Numbered from the stretch's first letter, positions 1 to 12,021 are shown. The stretch is 64,000 bases of DNA from Auricularia sp. M13 (GCA_037042915.1 CM073203.1:2976001-3040000); one strand, 5' to 3'. A program made the numbers and translations. Notes: a model not told the origin generated them from the letters alone.

Positions 1-884
1 GACAGTGAGTCGGTGCATGCTGGCGTGCGCTAGTCTAGCACAGCATAAAAACAGCAGCGCAGCCTAGCGTTATAAGGTCAGCCGCGGCCTGAGATAGTCC
101 TGCGTAGATCGCCACAGAATCCGGAGGCACGAGACTGCCGTTCGACTGTGAAAGTCTGGATAACGCTGCAGAAAAAAGCTAGGCACTGCTGGAATTTAGC
201 ACGAGCAAGATGACCATAACAAGGCCACAGGAGTGATAGATAGCTAAATTTGTGCCTGAAAAAGCTTTCTCTGCGTACGGGAGATAAAATCATGTTTGCT
301 GGTAGTATCAGGAGGCGCGCGCTTGAAGCCTTGAATGCTCCGTGGCGGTATATGGATGGTGAATCGTTGAGCGCCGGCACCGGCTGCAGGATCAGCATAA
401 GCGGATGGCCGGAAGATGCGCCTTGATTTCTGAGGTTGGAATGTGAAGAAGTCGGTGGCGACGATCCTGAATTGGGACTCCGAGTGCAATCCGAGTGAGT
501 TCGTCCCAAAATCAACGAAGACGCCAAAAAAATGATAATATTTCATCTCCCATAGTCCCAGGTATGCTATATTATGATCTGAGGCGTCGGAAATAGCGAG
601 ACTCGGTGATCAGCAAAAGTTCCGGTGTGGCAGACGATGATGGCGTCAGTTTCGAACACCGCACCAGCCTCTTTTTCTTTGCTCCGCACAGTCTGTATCG
701 CCGCATTATGCTTCAGCTCTATTCGCGTCTCCCGCTCGACTGTATATTGCGCTTCAAAAGCTACGCTCCGGACTGCTGCTCTGAGCGCCCGAACAGCCAA
801 CGAAAATCAAACAATGTCTCTGTGTCTGCTCCAGCCAGCCCCGACAAAGGTGCACGATCTTGATACAATATAAAGGTACTCGTA
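1..884. other. No confident gene
   Basis: I see only short overlapping reading frames on both strands, none with a recognisable motif or a convincing splice pattern. The right part is the 3' flank of the leftward membrane-protein gene that follows. Confidence 0.5.
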
Positions 885-2160
885 CTAGATGCTATGTTCT
901 GGTGGCGGCTCGTCCCACGCTGTCGCACGCGTTGTACTCCTATGGACGACTGCTGGAACCACATCGACATGGCTCGCACTAGGCGCGGTTGACTGTGTGC
1001 TCGGTCCCGGCGCCGCTCGTTCTTCTTGCTGCTGCTCCATTTTCTCGCTCTTGGAAAGCAACGGACTCCTGGTTCCGTCTGACAAGCCCATCGCGTCGTA
1101 GAGCGCCATCGACCGTGCTGCGATGGACGCATCAAAGAGGACGGCATCGCGCCCGTCTACGTCCGGGTCTTGGGTTGGCACCGCCATGAACACCGAACTG
1201 CGCGCTGGGTTTACTGTCGGTGTTGCGCTTCTGGCTTGCATTGCGTACTCCGTCCAGTCCAACGATGCTGGCATGTCCGCCTCGGAGCGTCGCGCCCGTC
1301 TATTCCGTCTGCTACGCAGCCGGGCAAGCACCACCAGGAATCCGGCTATCGCTATAAATCCTCCCACTGCGCATGCGATAATAAGCGGCGTCTGACTCCG
1401 ACCACGGTGGCTGCCCGCTCCGGGCTGGTTATCAGTTGATACCGACGATGTGCTGGGTGATTCCACCTACAGAGAGTTAGTATGCCGGACTCACAGGGCA
1501 CACGCTCGAGAGCTCACACTCGACGCTGCTGATGAAGCGGAGGACGGTTTTTCCGAGCTTATGAACGTCGCCGTTGTTGTCTGAGAAGACGGCACAACGC
1601 CCGGGTCGTCGATATCGACGCTGGTTCTTTCGGTGCGCTTGTCAATAACACGTTGCTGTATGTGACTAAAGAAACACTGACAGGTATTCTATATTGGTGA
1701 ACGTGAATGCGTGCGCTGAAGGACTCAGCCCGGTCGCTCCCGTTCGAAAGCGGCCTATGATATCCAACGCCATGTCGATCTGCGGGCTTAGGCCATCGGC
1801 GAGGAGGACCTTGCGCACGCATCCGGCGTACGGCGAACTTGGCAGCGTGGACAGAAATGTGTGACGGATAGTTTGGTCAAGGACAGATAGGAAGAGCTCC
1901 GCATCGCCCTGACTACTGTCCACGAAGTAGATCCAGAGCTGCGTCGCTACAGGCACCGATAATCTTCAGATCGGCCATTGACCAGATGAGCCCCGGTGCG
2001 CACCATGGATAGATTCGTGCCGTGCAGTCCCATTCTCGTAGAGTGCGATGCCTTTGAACGACCCCACGGAGTTTCCGTACGTACACACGTTGTTCAGGAA
2101 ATCGTACCGCCCAGAGAATGTCCACGATGCTGGGTCCGGGAGAATTAGCGTCGAGCTCAT
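885..2160 (-). CDS. Single-pass membrane protein, copy A of three
   Basis: Four exons join cleanly: 2160-2004, 1946-1682, 1620-1518 and 1466-885, with introns of 57, 61 and 51 nt, giving 368 residues from the ATG at 2160. The N-terminal ~160 residues form an ectodomain with a WTFSGRYDF motif and an NGT sequon, followed by a Ser/Thr/Pro stalk. A TM helix (about residues 202-223, start PLIIACAVGG) precedes an RSRRNRRARR stop-transfer stretch and a ~140-residue cytoplasmic tail. Layout and intron positions match the next two genes, so this is one family. No signal peptide is encoded at the ATG used, so a 5' exon is probably missing from the model. Ligand and role are unknown; sensor or wall-adhesion roles are only inferred from topology. 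Confidence 0.75.
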
Positions 2161-2899
2161 GCTGCTTGAAGCGGGCTGCGACGCTAGTCGTGAAGATGGG
2201 GATTTCCGTCAACTCAGGTGGGAAAGGGTAGGTGACGGGTTCAAAATGAGCTGTGCTATGTGACACATGACGGGAAATGAGAAGGTCATGGTAAAGTGAC
2301 TGCTCCCGCATAAAATCGCCGGATCCTGAGGAACGCGACTTCCAGTGCTCCTGTGTAAGGGTTGAACGTCATAAGATCAGAGGGGAAGCATGCAGTAGCA
2401 CTTCGTCCCCAAGCCCAGGGGCTGTGTGTCTTAGAAGAGTCTGAGATTGCTCGCGACGTTGCGCAGTTATCAACTGTAAGTTCTGCCGAGCTCAATCAAG
2501 CGCTGTAAACGTGGTTAAACGATGCTATGCATCACTGGAGCATGGATCCAATATTCAGGCGGGATGTGGTTGGTGAACTACAGTACTTCCTCAGCTGCCT
2601 GAGATACCACTGCAAGCAGACGCAGACGTTATCTGATTCAGGGCGTTTCTGACGCACTGACGTGCGCTTGAAAGACGTTTCCATGCACAGGACTCATGTT
2701 AAGCAGAGCACGAGGCAGGCAGCTCGCCGATCAGCACCGCTTCAAAGGCGCGCGTGTGCAAATGCCAATGCACGCCGTGCCGGCATCCGGCATCGATACC
2801 GGAATTCCGAGGGGTCTTTTATATCTGGGGAAGCAAGGTTGCCTAGCCTTCCCCCGATCCGACGCGCTGCGTTCCTCAGCTCTACTGGGTGCAGTGTTG
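2161..2899. other. Divergent spacer between membrane-protein copies A and B
   Basis: This stretch separates leftward copy A from rightward copy B and should hold both promoters and the missing first exon of copy A. The open segment at 2286-2311 and upstream has no recognisable domain. Confidence 0.45.
2817..2824 (+). promoter_or_regulatory. TATA-like element for membrane-protein copy B
   Basis: TTTTATAT lies about 75 bp before the start codon at 2900, a usual spacing for a fungal TATA box plus a short leader. Confidence 0.4.
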
Positions 2900-4225
2900 A
2901 TGTGGGCAGTCACAGCGGCCTTGTCTCTCCTCGCTCTTCTGCCCGCTGCGGCTGCGACATGGATTCCAGCTGCACCACCTGGCCGAGAATGGACGCTGAC
3001 GACGGACGATCCTGATCTCCCCACAGGCATCTTCGAAACGATCACCTACATCGATTGCGGCGCGAGTGAAGCTTCTGCCCTGTCGCTGAACGTCTTTGCC
3101 ATTGCGACGCTGGCCAACATCACTGGTGTGCTCATCAACTCGTTAGCAGAGCCTATTGCTTAAAGTGACTGGATGCAGGGTCTAACCTTCGGCTGCTCGT
3201 CCACACTACACAGGACGGCGTTGAAGCCTCTGTGAAGCTGACTGACGCGACTGGTCGGGTGACTGAATCGACAGTGTCGAGCGCATTGGTTGCGGAGCGA
3301 TGTCCCGATATCACCGTCGATTTTCCGCTGGACCGTGCACTCGTCTACACGTTGACAATCGAGGTGCAAGAACCATCTGGGTATTCTACGCTTGGGCCAC
3401 AGCCGCACTTCAATCTCGTTGCTGTCGGGTCAGTTTGCCTCATTCAAGTTATTTGCATGCCTCAACAGCTAGCAACTGACTACGCCTCATAGAATCGATC
3501 AGGATTCTGCTGTACCATCTAGCTCCGTGACATCAACAACCGGTACTTTGCCTGACTCTCAGCATTTGGTACGCCCTAATCATCTGGGTTAGCTGTATTT
3601 ACGTCTAACTCTCCCTTGATCTGTTTCTTAGACGACAACATCAAATACCAGCGCTCCGTCTGCCGTTGAAAGCGACTCTTCGCACGTGAACGTCGCATTG
3701 ATTGCGGGCCCTGTGGCTGGGGCGATGCTTCTCATTATCCTCGTTCTCCTGTTCCTTTTGCTCAGAGCTAGGCGACGGAGCGCGCAGCGCAAGAGCTGGG
3801 CCTCGGACGTCAACGGAGAAGGAACCTACGGCGCACCGTCCATAGGTGTATCCAACGTACACATGTGGTCGACATATGGGGACACGTCCATGGCTGCAAG
3901 CCTCAGTTCGCCGTTGCCCACCGGAGTTTCTTACGCCAGATCATCTCTGGCGGCCACTTCTCATCCCAGTGTGACTAATCTCAGCCGGACTTCTGACCTC
4001 GTTCAGCCCTCGGTGATGTCGCCTTTGCGCCACTCTGAGATATCTACAATGACAGAGTCGACCACACGCCCATTCTCCTGTTTCACTGTCGCTGAAGAAT
4101 CTCCAAACGACCCATCTCACTGCAATGCGGGAACGTCTGCAAAAGCTGGGGAGGACAAGTATGGCGCGCCTCCAGCCTACGTTCCTCCTGATGCACCTCC
4201 TGCCACGCTTCAATCTAAAGACTGA
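2900..4225 (+). CDS. Single-pass membrane protein, copy B of three
   Basis: Exons 2900-3125, 3179-3428, 3493-3568 and 3632-4225 (introns 53, 64 and 63 nt) give 381 residues. The chosen ATG opens a clear signal peptide (MWAVTAALSLLALLPAAAA). The ectodomain carries the EWTL motif shared with copies A and C. A Ser/Thr stalk leads to a TM helix at about residues 205-228, then RARRR and a ~150-residue Ser-rich tail. The C-terminus contains APPAY, a PPxY-type motif that WW-domain proteins such as Rsp5/Nedd4-family ligases recognise; copy C has the same motif. First and second intron positions match copies A and C. Function is unknown; a plasma-membrane receptor or sensor is inferred only from topology. 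Confidence 0.82.
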
Positions 4226-5368
4226 TCATGACGATTTTAGTCCGAGATTTCTGCGGACTCAGCTAAGCAGAGACAAGTTCTCACATGTTTTATTTCCCTC
4301 ATTTTGTTGGTGTCCATGTGACTTCACGACTTTCAATGAAACTTTGTTCGTTTTGTTGCGGATCCAAAACGGATACAATCTGTAAACTCCGACTCGTCTC
4401 CTCGTCTTCTCCTCTCGTCACCATCCATCTGAGCGCAGCCGCGAGCTTGCGTGCCCTTTTGCAGGCCAGTTGATTCTCGGCCATATGGACCACCAGCTGG
4501 TTGGCGCATGACTGGCTATCTCGTGGTAGCCTGTTTCCGCCACAGCACAATGGATTAGAAAACCCGACAGCAGGCGCAGCTGAGCTCGTACTGGAGGGAA
4601 TCAATGTTTCCCTGGTATCCCTACATAACGCCAGAATTGTGCGCTTTCGGACTCGTCTGCGCACCCTCTTTGCCTCAACGTGTTAGAGCTTCATTCCTGT
4701 GAGACGCTGCTCATTAATATGAACCGGATCCGCTCATGGTGGCGGCCTGGAACTCGTCTTGTTGCTGTTGCCGGGCTTGATGTGGCTCGCTTGTTCCCAG
4801 GTTCTCAATGTGGATTGCCATGCTAGAGCGTCTTTCGGTCTTCGCGCGTTGCTCTACTGGTCGCGCTCTCTGCCGTGTACTGATATGCTGGCGATGAATA
4901 TCCATTTTAGTTGCTGTCGTGTCAGGAATGTGTGCCTCGTTCTTTGATCGCTACCCTAGCTGTGCAGTCCAACGGGTTACGTTCCTCAATTTCACAATCG
5001 GGGGACTTGCATATAGTGACGAGGTGTTCACCAATAGCTCATGCCGAATGGCATATAACTACTGGTGGCTTGGTCGCCTTGAATAGACATGGGAGGAACG
5101 AGCGGCTGAGACCATTGCCCGGTGTTCCACCTGTTGATTTCACGGATGGCACCGCACGGCGATCAGACCGGTGCTTGCTGCATTCTGGCCTTCTCAGGGC
5201 GGCAAGAAGCATGCATCCCCTGTGATCAACTACTCTGCGGCTGGAGTCCCATGCAAGCGGAATGCACTGCTTTTTATTCCTGCCGGTAAAGCTCTTGCTG
5301 CTTCCGCTTCCCATTTCCTCCACTGACACTGGGTCAGGTCGTCCAGCCCCGATCCTCTCTCTGCACCG
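4226..5368. other. Spacer with a possible decayed exon
   Basis: No complete gene is visible. One segment on the + strand, 4928-5086, reads like coding sequence: it opens MCASFFDRYPSC and contains FLNFTIGGLAYSD, behind a plausible intron end at 4925. A hydrophobic, signal-like run (LVLLLLPGLMWLACSQ) lies near 4757-4803. I cannot join these into a gene, so this may be a relic of a secreted cysteine-containing protein. Confidence 0.3.
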
Positions 5369-6660
5369 ATGTTCCATCTTGCGTCTAGGTTGGCTCGGAC
5401 GGCCTTCATCTACTTCCTTCTAATCGATGGCATATCGGCCGCGCTGGTGACATATCGCGCTACCGCCGATTCTAAAGATTGGACGTTCACCCAGCCGTTC
5501 GAGTTTCACACGTTCGACCCAAGAATCGACGAAATCGTGGGCTCGTGCATATCGATAGACGTTGTGGAGCTCAGCTATGGCGGCGGGGCGTCTATAACGT
5601 TCACTGGTGAGCTGCTGCCGCTGCCAAACTGGAGGAAAGCTCATGTCACGGTATCTGTCACTACACAGGCTCTGCCGTATTTCTCCACATCGTACTCGTA
5701 ACCACCGACCTATCTGCCGCCGTCAGGCTCCACCAAGGATCGCGTGTGGTTGCCCAAGATCTATTTGTAGACCCTGCGGGGAGTGAGCCCACCTGCAACG
5801 GTGACCGCTTCAGTTTCACCGACTTGGACCCCAATCAGCCATCTACTCTCGATATTAAAGCAAGTGATCAAGAACAAATAGGTGGTCCGCCCCACTTCAT
5901 CATTCAGGGAATACAGTGAGCCAAAGCCGTGTGTCAATTCCGATGCGCTTTGAAGTAACGCTTCACCGACCCAGGGTGATAGTTCCAAATGCAACATTCA
6001 CATCGTCCACGCCAACTGCACCGGCGACTAGACCATCGGGGCCCGCTGCAACCGGTAGTACCGTCGTCACGATGGTGTGCCATATCTGAATCTTGTCTTA
6101 TGACATTCTTGCTGAGGATGAATTAGACAGCTTCCAGTATCCCTCAGAGTGATGTCCCTCCTGCCAACTCGTCACCCACGGCCAGGCGAGGCACGAACAC
6201 TCCTCTTATCGCCGGTGCAGCGGCAGGAGGGGCTGTTGGCTGTTTGGCAGTGCTCTTTGCAGCCGCGGCCATTCTCCGTTGCCGCCGGCGCCGGAAAGCG
6301 CGCTGCCAGCTCACCGCAAGCACGCAAGACGGGCCCTCGAGCACCGCTAGCGCTCACGCGCATCGCGAGAGCACCGCGGTTTTCGACCCCACGTCACTCA
6401 TAGCGCGCTCGCCGTCCGGGAAGGTCACCACGATGTCCGCGGGACCTTCGTCGCCGCCAGCGTCGGACGGCCGTCCTTACTCGGCGTACACTATGTCAAT
6501 GGCCGGTACATCTGAGCTCTCGAGCGAGCGTCCGTTCTCCCTCCCGTCCGAGTCGGCAGGGAGTTCGTCGCTTAACAGGGCCGGGACGATGAATGCGGCT
6601 CCGCCTGCCTACGGAGATGTGGTTTCTCAGAGTAGCGCGCTGGCGCAGAAGTCAGGGTAG
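5369..6660 (+). CDS. Single-pass membrane protein, copy C of three
   Basis: Exons 5369-5606, 5669-5915, 5975-6074 and 6148-6660 (introns 62, 59 and 73 nt) give 365 residues. The protein has a signal peptide (residues 1-24), an ectodomain with DWTFTQPFEF and ITFTGSAVF, a Thr/Pro-rich stalk, a TM helix at about 214-238 preceded by NTPLIAGAAAGG, an RRRRK stop and a ~125-residue tail. The tail ends with APPAYGDVV, again a PPxY-type motif. The TM entry (TPLI followed by GG) resembles copy A most closely. The three genes appear to be old local duplicates: tails have diverged far more than ectodomain spacing and intron positions. Confidence 0.82.
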
Positions 6661-7162
6661 GATACTGAGCACATATCACTCACGGTGAACCTGAAATAAT
6701 ATGTGGTCCAATGCAAAATGTCTGTCGTCCCCAACCAGCCCCAACCTTGTGCTTACTGGCCGCATCGGGCAAGGTACAAAGGCAAGTTAGAGATCACACG
6801 AATATACGAAGCGGAGAACCGATGTCGTGATGCGTAGATGCTGTCGTGAACAACCTGGTGCCTTCTATGAGTGGTTTGTCTCAACTTCAATTTTCTCATC
6901 GCGCCGTCCTTCCACGTCAAGACGGGATTGCACAGCCAAGAACACCCTGGCGGGGGTCTGCGCCGTGCTCTTGTGCCAGTACGCGCACCCTTGTCGCAGT
7001 CCTCATAAACGCACTTGTCCCTGTTCGAGCAATGGCCCCTGCGCACTGAGCATGTTACAGTGACATTCGATATATTCTGACTGCAGTTTCGAACGAAAAA
7101 AAGCAGTGTGGTAGGTCGACAACGTACTGTCATAAGGATACATTGCACTTGGTCGTCTAGAG
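6661..7162. other. Spacer, nothing recognised
   Basis: Convergent 3' flanks of membrane-protein copy C and the leftward gene that follows. No motif or repeat seen. Confidence 0.5.
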
Positions 7163-8523
7163 TCATACAGTTGGGGGACTCGAGTCCCCATCGTTATCAA
7201 GCAGGCGTTCAAATTCGGAGTCGACAATCGGTGTGGCGGTCGAGCAGGAGTGCGCCTCGTATTCAGCATCGTAAAGGAAGTTCCTGTCGTCGAAGAGCGG
7301 CTCGTGCCAGCCGTGTTCGGCGTATACGCTAGGCACGGGAACTTCATGTTGAAGCGCTGGCACTGTGAACGAGCGAAGAGCTTAGTCAGCACGTTAGGAA
7401 AGCGAAGAGCAACATACCGACTGGGATGTGGAACACGTCGCCTGAGCGGCGGCCGCACGCTATAGGCTGAAAATCGTACGATAGGACAAAGGCTGCATCT
7501 CGAGCCAGCGTGCTGTCCGCAAAATCCTACGTTGAGTATAAATCAGTCAACGTCGTTGGCATGTGAAGAAGCGGGCAGGCTAGCGTACGTCTTTGGCAAA
7601 GAAGGGAAGCGAAACAAACGTTTGCCGGCTGGGCGTTTCGGACTCGCCATCGGCGTCCTGCGCAGCGTGAAGTGAGCAGAGAGGAAAGAGCAGACCTAGG
7701 GCGGACGGAATGCACAATATTGATGAAGGAGAACGCTCTGGTGCTCGCGGGGCTTTCGCAGAGCTGGTTGGCGAACTTGGGCGTCAGGTCGACATCGAGC
7801 AGCGTCTCATCGGCGTCGCCCTCCTCTACCGCGAACCCGAATTTGTCCTGGAAGGATATTCAGTCAGCAAATGGCAGCACAGGCAGCTGGAGTACTAACT
7901 GGATCGTCAGCAAAAGCCTCTCTATCCTCGTCGTGCGCCCTGCGCTCGCGTTTGCGTCTACGTTGCAGCGAAATGAAGCGGCCCAGCGATTTGAACAGGC
8001 CGCGAAGCCGGACGAGGCGGGCTTGACGAATCTGCCCTTCTGCCTCGTCTGGCACGACAGGTCAGCTGTGGCTCAACAGCGCGCGCGAATCTGTACGGAC
8101 AGTAACGATAGGAGAGCGGCTCAGGCTGCGAGTCTGGGTCAGCTCGCGCCCCCTAGCGACCCAGAATGGCAACGGGCGCACCTCCTGTTCAGCTAAACGG
8201 TCGCCGTCGTGGCTGGTCATCGACTGCGAGCTAGTCAGCTCGCGCATCCTGTAGCACACTGTCCAAGCGCCGCGCACATCATATGACGAGGTCGCCGAGC
8301 TGCTGCCGCACGACGGTGACTGCGGGGAAAGTGAAGGCCTACGCGCGCCACGGGTTCCGTTCGCCCTAGAGCTGGAGAAGAGCAAGGTCAGGGAGAAGCA
8401 TCGACGGGCGAAACAGCGGATTCCCCGCAATGCAGGGCTGGGCACGCACAGGATCCGGGCTCTAACGTCCATGTTGACCTGGATGGGGCTGATACCTAGG
8501 AGGCCTAGCGTGCGGAGCCGCAT
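7163..8523 (-). CDS. Uncharacterised multi-exon protein
   Basis: My preferred model has exons 8523-8182, 8125-8107, 8048-7900, 7847-7716, 7657-7589, 7526-7418 and 7362-7163, giving 339 residues. All introns are 52-62 nt with GT-AG ends. Exon 2 would be only 19 nt; an alternative keeps the first exon open to 8097 and splices once with a GTACAG donor (361 residues, also in frame). The N-terminus is Ser/Arg-rich, the middle basic (FISLQRRRKRERR), and the C-terminal third acidic with a terminal DNDGDSSPP. I recognise no domain. Consistent splice phases over the last five exons argue that this is a real gene; the N-terminal ~110 residues are the least certain part. Confidence 0.65.
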
Positions 8524-10089
8524 CGTAGACGTGGATGGGACCGGGAGTGGTCCCAGGCGGGATGCATGGCTTTATGTACCGGCGTTGGACGTGCAGGCAC
8601 AACAGCGAGAGCGCGGAAGACCGACCGGCGTTGTTTTGGCTTTGTTTCGCTCCGTGACAACCACTGCAGCCGACATTTGATTACCCTTGTAATTGCTCGT
8701 TCCTCGTCTGAGTCTCCCTCGGGGCAATGAAGGAGTCAAGTAACGCTATAAGCGGACGAACTTTTTTTTTCGCTCCGGGACACATAGTTGGTCGTTCAGC
8801 TGAAAATTCGACCCAGCGAAGCAGCACGCAGTCGAGCCAGAATTCGGAAGCCGGTCTCTCCAGCAGTCGATATGAACCGTGGACCCAGATGTATGAGTGT
8901 TGTACGAGTCCTGGACATTGAGTGCCAACAATCAGATACGAAGTATGAAAGCACCAGGATCTTTCGAATAACCAGTAACAGTAAGACCGAAAAAACGATT
9001 TTGACAGCGTTGCAGAGGTAATCGTGGTCGGGAAGAGCTCTGGTCGGTCGGTAAGCAGGACAACCACGGTCGTACTCGAACACGCCCAAGTTTGAGATCG
9101 CAAGACCCCGGGAAGACGATGTACAGAGCCCGGAGCTCAGCGATCCAGCGAGTATCTTAAGCAGTAAGAGCTGGTTGAAAAATGTGCTAAGAACAAGGCA
9201 AGGCGGTAGCATTGCCTGTTAACTGCTCTTCGATCAACAAGTCCCTGATAGATAGACCGCGGTCATGGGCGCACATACGCGTATAGGCATGCTCACTGCG
9301 CTGTACAAATGGGTCTAGAGCTGAGGAAAGGGTGGGACGAGGCTGGAAGCCGGCACGGAGGACTTGCAGTTCTTTCTTCCGGACAGCTGACGCGCGACAT
9401 TCAGCCTCTACGGACGATCTGTGGATGATGCATGCCTGTTTTACCCTGACATGCGCTTTTTGTGTGCAGTGGCCCATAATTAAATTGCACCTATCCGTTC
9501 TTCTCGCACGGCGAGAGCTTGTGACACAACCCAAATGATGAGATACGTGCGACTATGTTCGAAGTTTGGGAAGAATCACGTATAAAAATTGATATTGTAA
9601 CGTTAAAATAGCTTTTTCCCTCCCATTGGTATGACAAAACCACTGAATGGGTTCGGTGCAGCGCAAGGACCGGAACAAAACGCGATTTGAATGTCCGACG
9701 CTTAGACTTGACTCCGTTGCACCCCAGAAAACAAGCCGACGAGCATGTTCACATGCAGCGCTCCTTAAGCTCTTACTTTTGCACTGCAAGGAGGCCTCTA
9801 CATTGCCCAGCGGCCCAGTCAGTGCTTGGTCTTGCTCTTTAACTTTTCAATTCCGCGCTCATTTCCTATCTAGAGACGCAGTCGCCACGGTGGATCCAAG
9901 GCACAATCCTGTGCATGCGTTACCTGCGCTGCCGGGCCTCTGGCTCTCCGTTGTGAATTGTGATCGCTGCATACCTCCGGCCGAACGACGCGCAAGCGAC
10001 ACGTCACTCCGGCCAGGCCCTTATAACTTGCAGCATCGTTCCCTGTGCAACGGTCAATCAGATCCACACCACCGCGAATCCTCCCCAGC
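8524..10089. other. Long spacer, nothing recognised
   Basis: About 1.6 kb without a convincing frame. The last ~100 bp should be the leader of the NmrA-like gene. Confidence 0.5.
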
Positions 10090-11259
10090 ATGTCTCATTC
10101 AGCCGAAACTGATAGTGTCACTGGCCCAAAGCGAATTCTGCTTGCCGGCGCGACGGGGAAGCAAGGCCGCGCCGTGCTCGACGCCTTGCTGCGTCGCAAC
10201 ACTAGCGACACCATCAGGTACCACGTTCTCGCCCTCACCCGCGGAACCGGTAGCGCGTTGGCCGGCCTTCCTAACGTGACGATAGTGCGCGGCGACTTGG
10301 ACGACGTCCCAGCCATCTTCGCCAATCCCGCCGTTCGCGAGGGCCTGTATGGCGTGTTCTCTGTGCAGCCGGCGTTTGGGAGCGGTGTCACCAGTGAGAA
10401 CGAGGTGAAGCAAGGGAAGGTACTTGAACATGATCCTCTCTCATAAATGTCAGTCACTGACTTGCGATTGGCAAGGCCCTCGCGGACGCGGCGCAGAAGG
10501 TCGGAGTCAAGCACTTTGTGTACTCTGGCGTGGACCGCGGCATCCACTCCGCACCCGAGACAGACCTCGATTCTCCAGCGGCCATGTGTGGGATCCCACA
10601 CTGGGACACTAAGGTCCACATCGAGCGCCACATCCGCTCGCTGGGTCTGCCGTACACGTGAGTGATGCCTGCAATTCGCCGCATTCTTCTGCTAGAGCTT
10701 CATCTTTCCTAGGTTCCTTCGCCCGCCGATCTTCATGGATGGCTGGGTAGACCCATCCATCAACAGATTCATAGGCGCGATGGCGAAGGGCGGCATCCGA
10801 TCGCACGTGAAGACGCAATACATTGCGAGCGAGGATATCGGCGAGGTCGCTGCCGCCATCTTCGACGCATGTCTCCATTTCCCTCACGCTGGAATCATCC
10901 AACTCACACTACCCACAGGATCCCGCCACATTTATCGGCCAGGCATTGTCCATCGCCGGAGACGAGTTGACCTTCGCCGAAGTCGACGCAGCCTTTCGTG
11001 AGGCGACCGGCTCTCCCGCGCCTGCGATGCTCGGCATCATTGGCACGGCGGTCAAGATGCTATTTCCTGCTGCGCGCAGAACGTACGAGCTTCATGTTTC
11101 GTTCCCATTCTGTTGACCGTACTGATTACATCTCGCAGGTATAAGTTTTTCGACGAGAAGGGGTACAAGTGCGATATTGCGCGCACACGGGAGATATGGC
11201 CTGGCACCATGACCCTCAGCCAATATCTCAAGAAGCACGCCGCGAAGAAAGCGCACTGA
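10090..11259 (+). CDS. NmrA-like NAD(P)-binding protein
   Basis: Exons 10090-10419, 10476-10657, 10713-10866, 10919-11082 and 11139-11259 give 316 residues, a normal length for the NmrA-like branch of the atypical short-chain dehydrogenases. The Rossmann nucleotide-binding motif GATGKQG lies at about residues 17-23, followed by alternating strands and helices, the VKHFVYSGVDR stretch typical of the family, and LRPPIFMDGW. Members bind NAD(P) and act as redox sensors or isoflavone-reductase-like enzymes; the substrate here is unknown. Introns 1, 2 and 4 are GT-AG (55-56 nt). Intron 3 (10867-10918) keeps the frame only with a GC donor (GCATGT) and CCACAG acceptor; the nearby GT would create a stop. 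The protein is soluble, probably cytosolic or nuclear. Confidence 0.9.
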
Positions 11260-11528
11260 ATGTAGCTGCATCGGCTGTCTACCTTTAATCCCTTCATTCC
11301 TGCGTTCAGCTGTATAGTGTCAGACTTTTGAGTTTCGGTTGGCTATGAATTGTAGCTCAGGAACATTATTAAGGAAGGCTGTCCGGGTAATCAGGATCGT
11401 GTACAAAATGCGCTTATGGCTACAAACATATACAGTGCATCGTCGCCGCGCTCTCGCTGTCGTCCAAATGAAACACGCTGTATCTCTACGAGGGCCTCTC
11501 AGCAGTCATCGTCGCCGGGCGCGCCACG

Positions 11529-11813
11529 ATGCGCCACCTCGCGCGTTTCGGCGCGTCCGCAGAGGTTGCAGGAATGCGCTTCTTCGGCGGGCCCACCAGC
11601 GCGCCGAAGGAGCCGCCGTGCTCGGGCAATATCGTGCTCGCGGTCGTCATGCGCGCGGGCTTCGTGCACCTCGCGCAGTTCGCCGCGGACGATCTCAATG
11701 CGCCCGCGGAGTGGAGCTTCCCGGCCGCTGTCAAGCTGCGCGCGGCGATTCCAAGGGCGGCAGGGTGGAAGAGTGAGTGGGTTTCGAATGCTGACGGGAG
11801 TATGCAGGGGTGA
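11529..11813 (+). CDS. Possible orphan coding segment
   Basis: A GC-rich frame open from 11472 to 11813 reads ...MRHLARFGASAEVAGMRFFGG... and has the hydrophobic-residue balance of real protein, unlike its Arg/Ala-rich shadows on the other frames. No family is recognised, and a stop precedes it by about 20 codons. It could be the last exon of a short gene, or chance. Confidence 0.22.
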   Translation: MRHLARFGASAEVAGMRFFGGPTSAPKEPPCSGNIVLAVVMRAGFVHLAQFAADDLNAPAEWSFPAAVKLRAAIPRAAGWKSEWVSNADGSMQG

Positions 11814-12021
11814 GGCGAGGTGCTGCGATCCGTATGTGTCTCCGTGATGGCCTTGTGATCTTCCGCGGTGTGTACCAAGTTCGAGCAGATATTCGGCATG
11901 TATAGTAGTAGCGGAACCCGTGTAGAATAGCATAGAGACGAGAAAAACAGCAGTGTGTCGCACCAATTGTCGCAAGGATGCAGTAAGGTAGAATGCTGCA
12001 GATTGCACTTTCGGTCGTGAT

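Noticed and set aside
11486-12008. Minus-strand frames of 137-169 codons.
   Set aside because: Arg/Ala/His-rich, no motif or splice support; the + frame is more protein-like but still weak.
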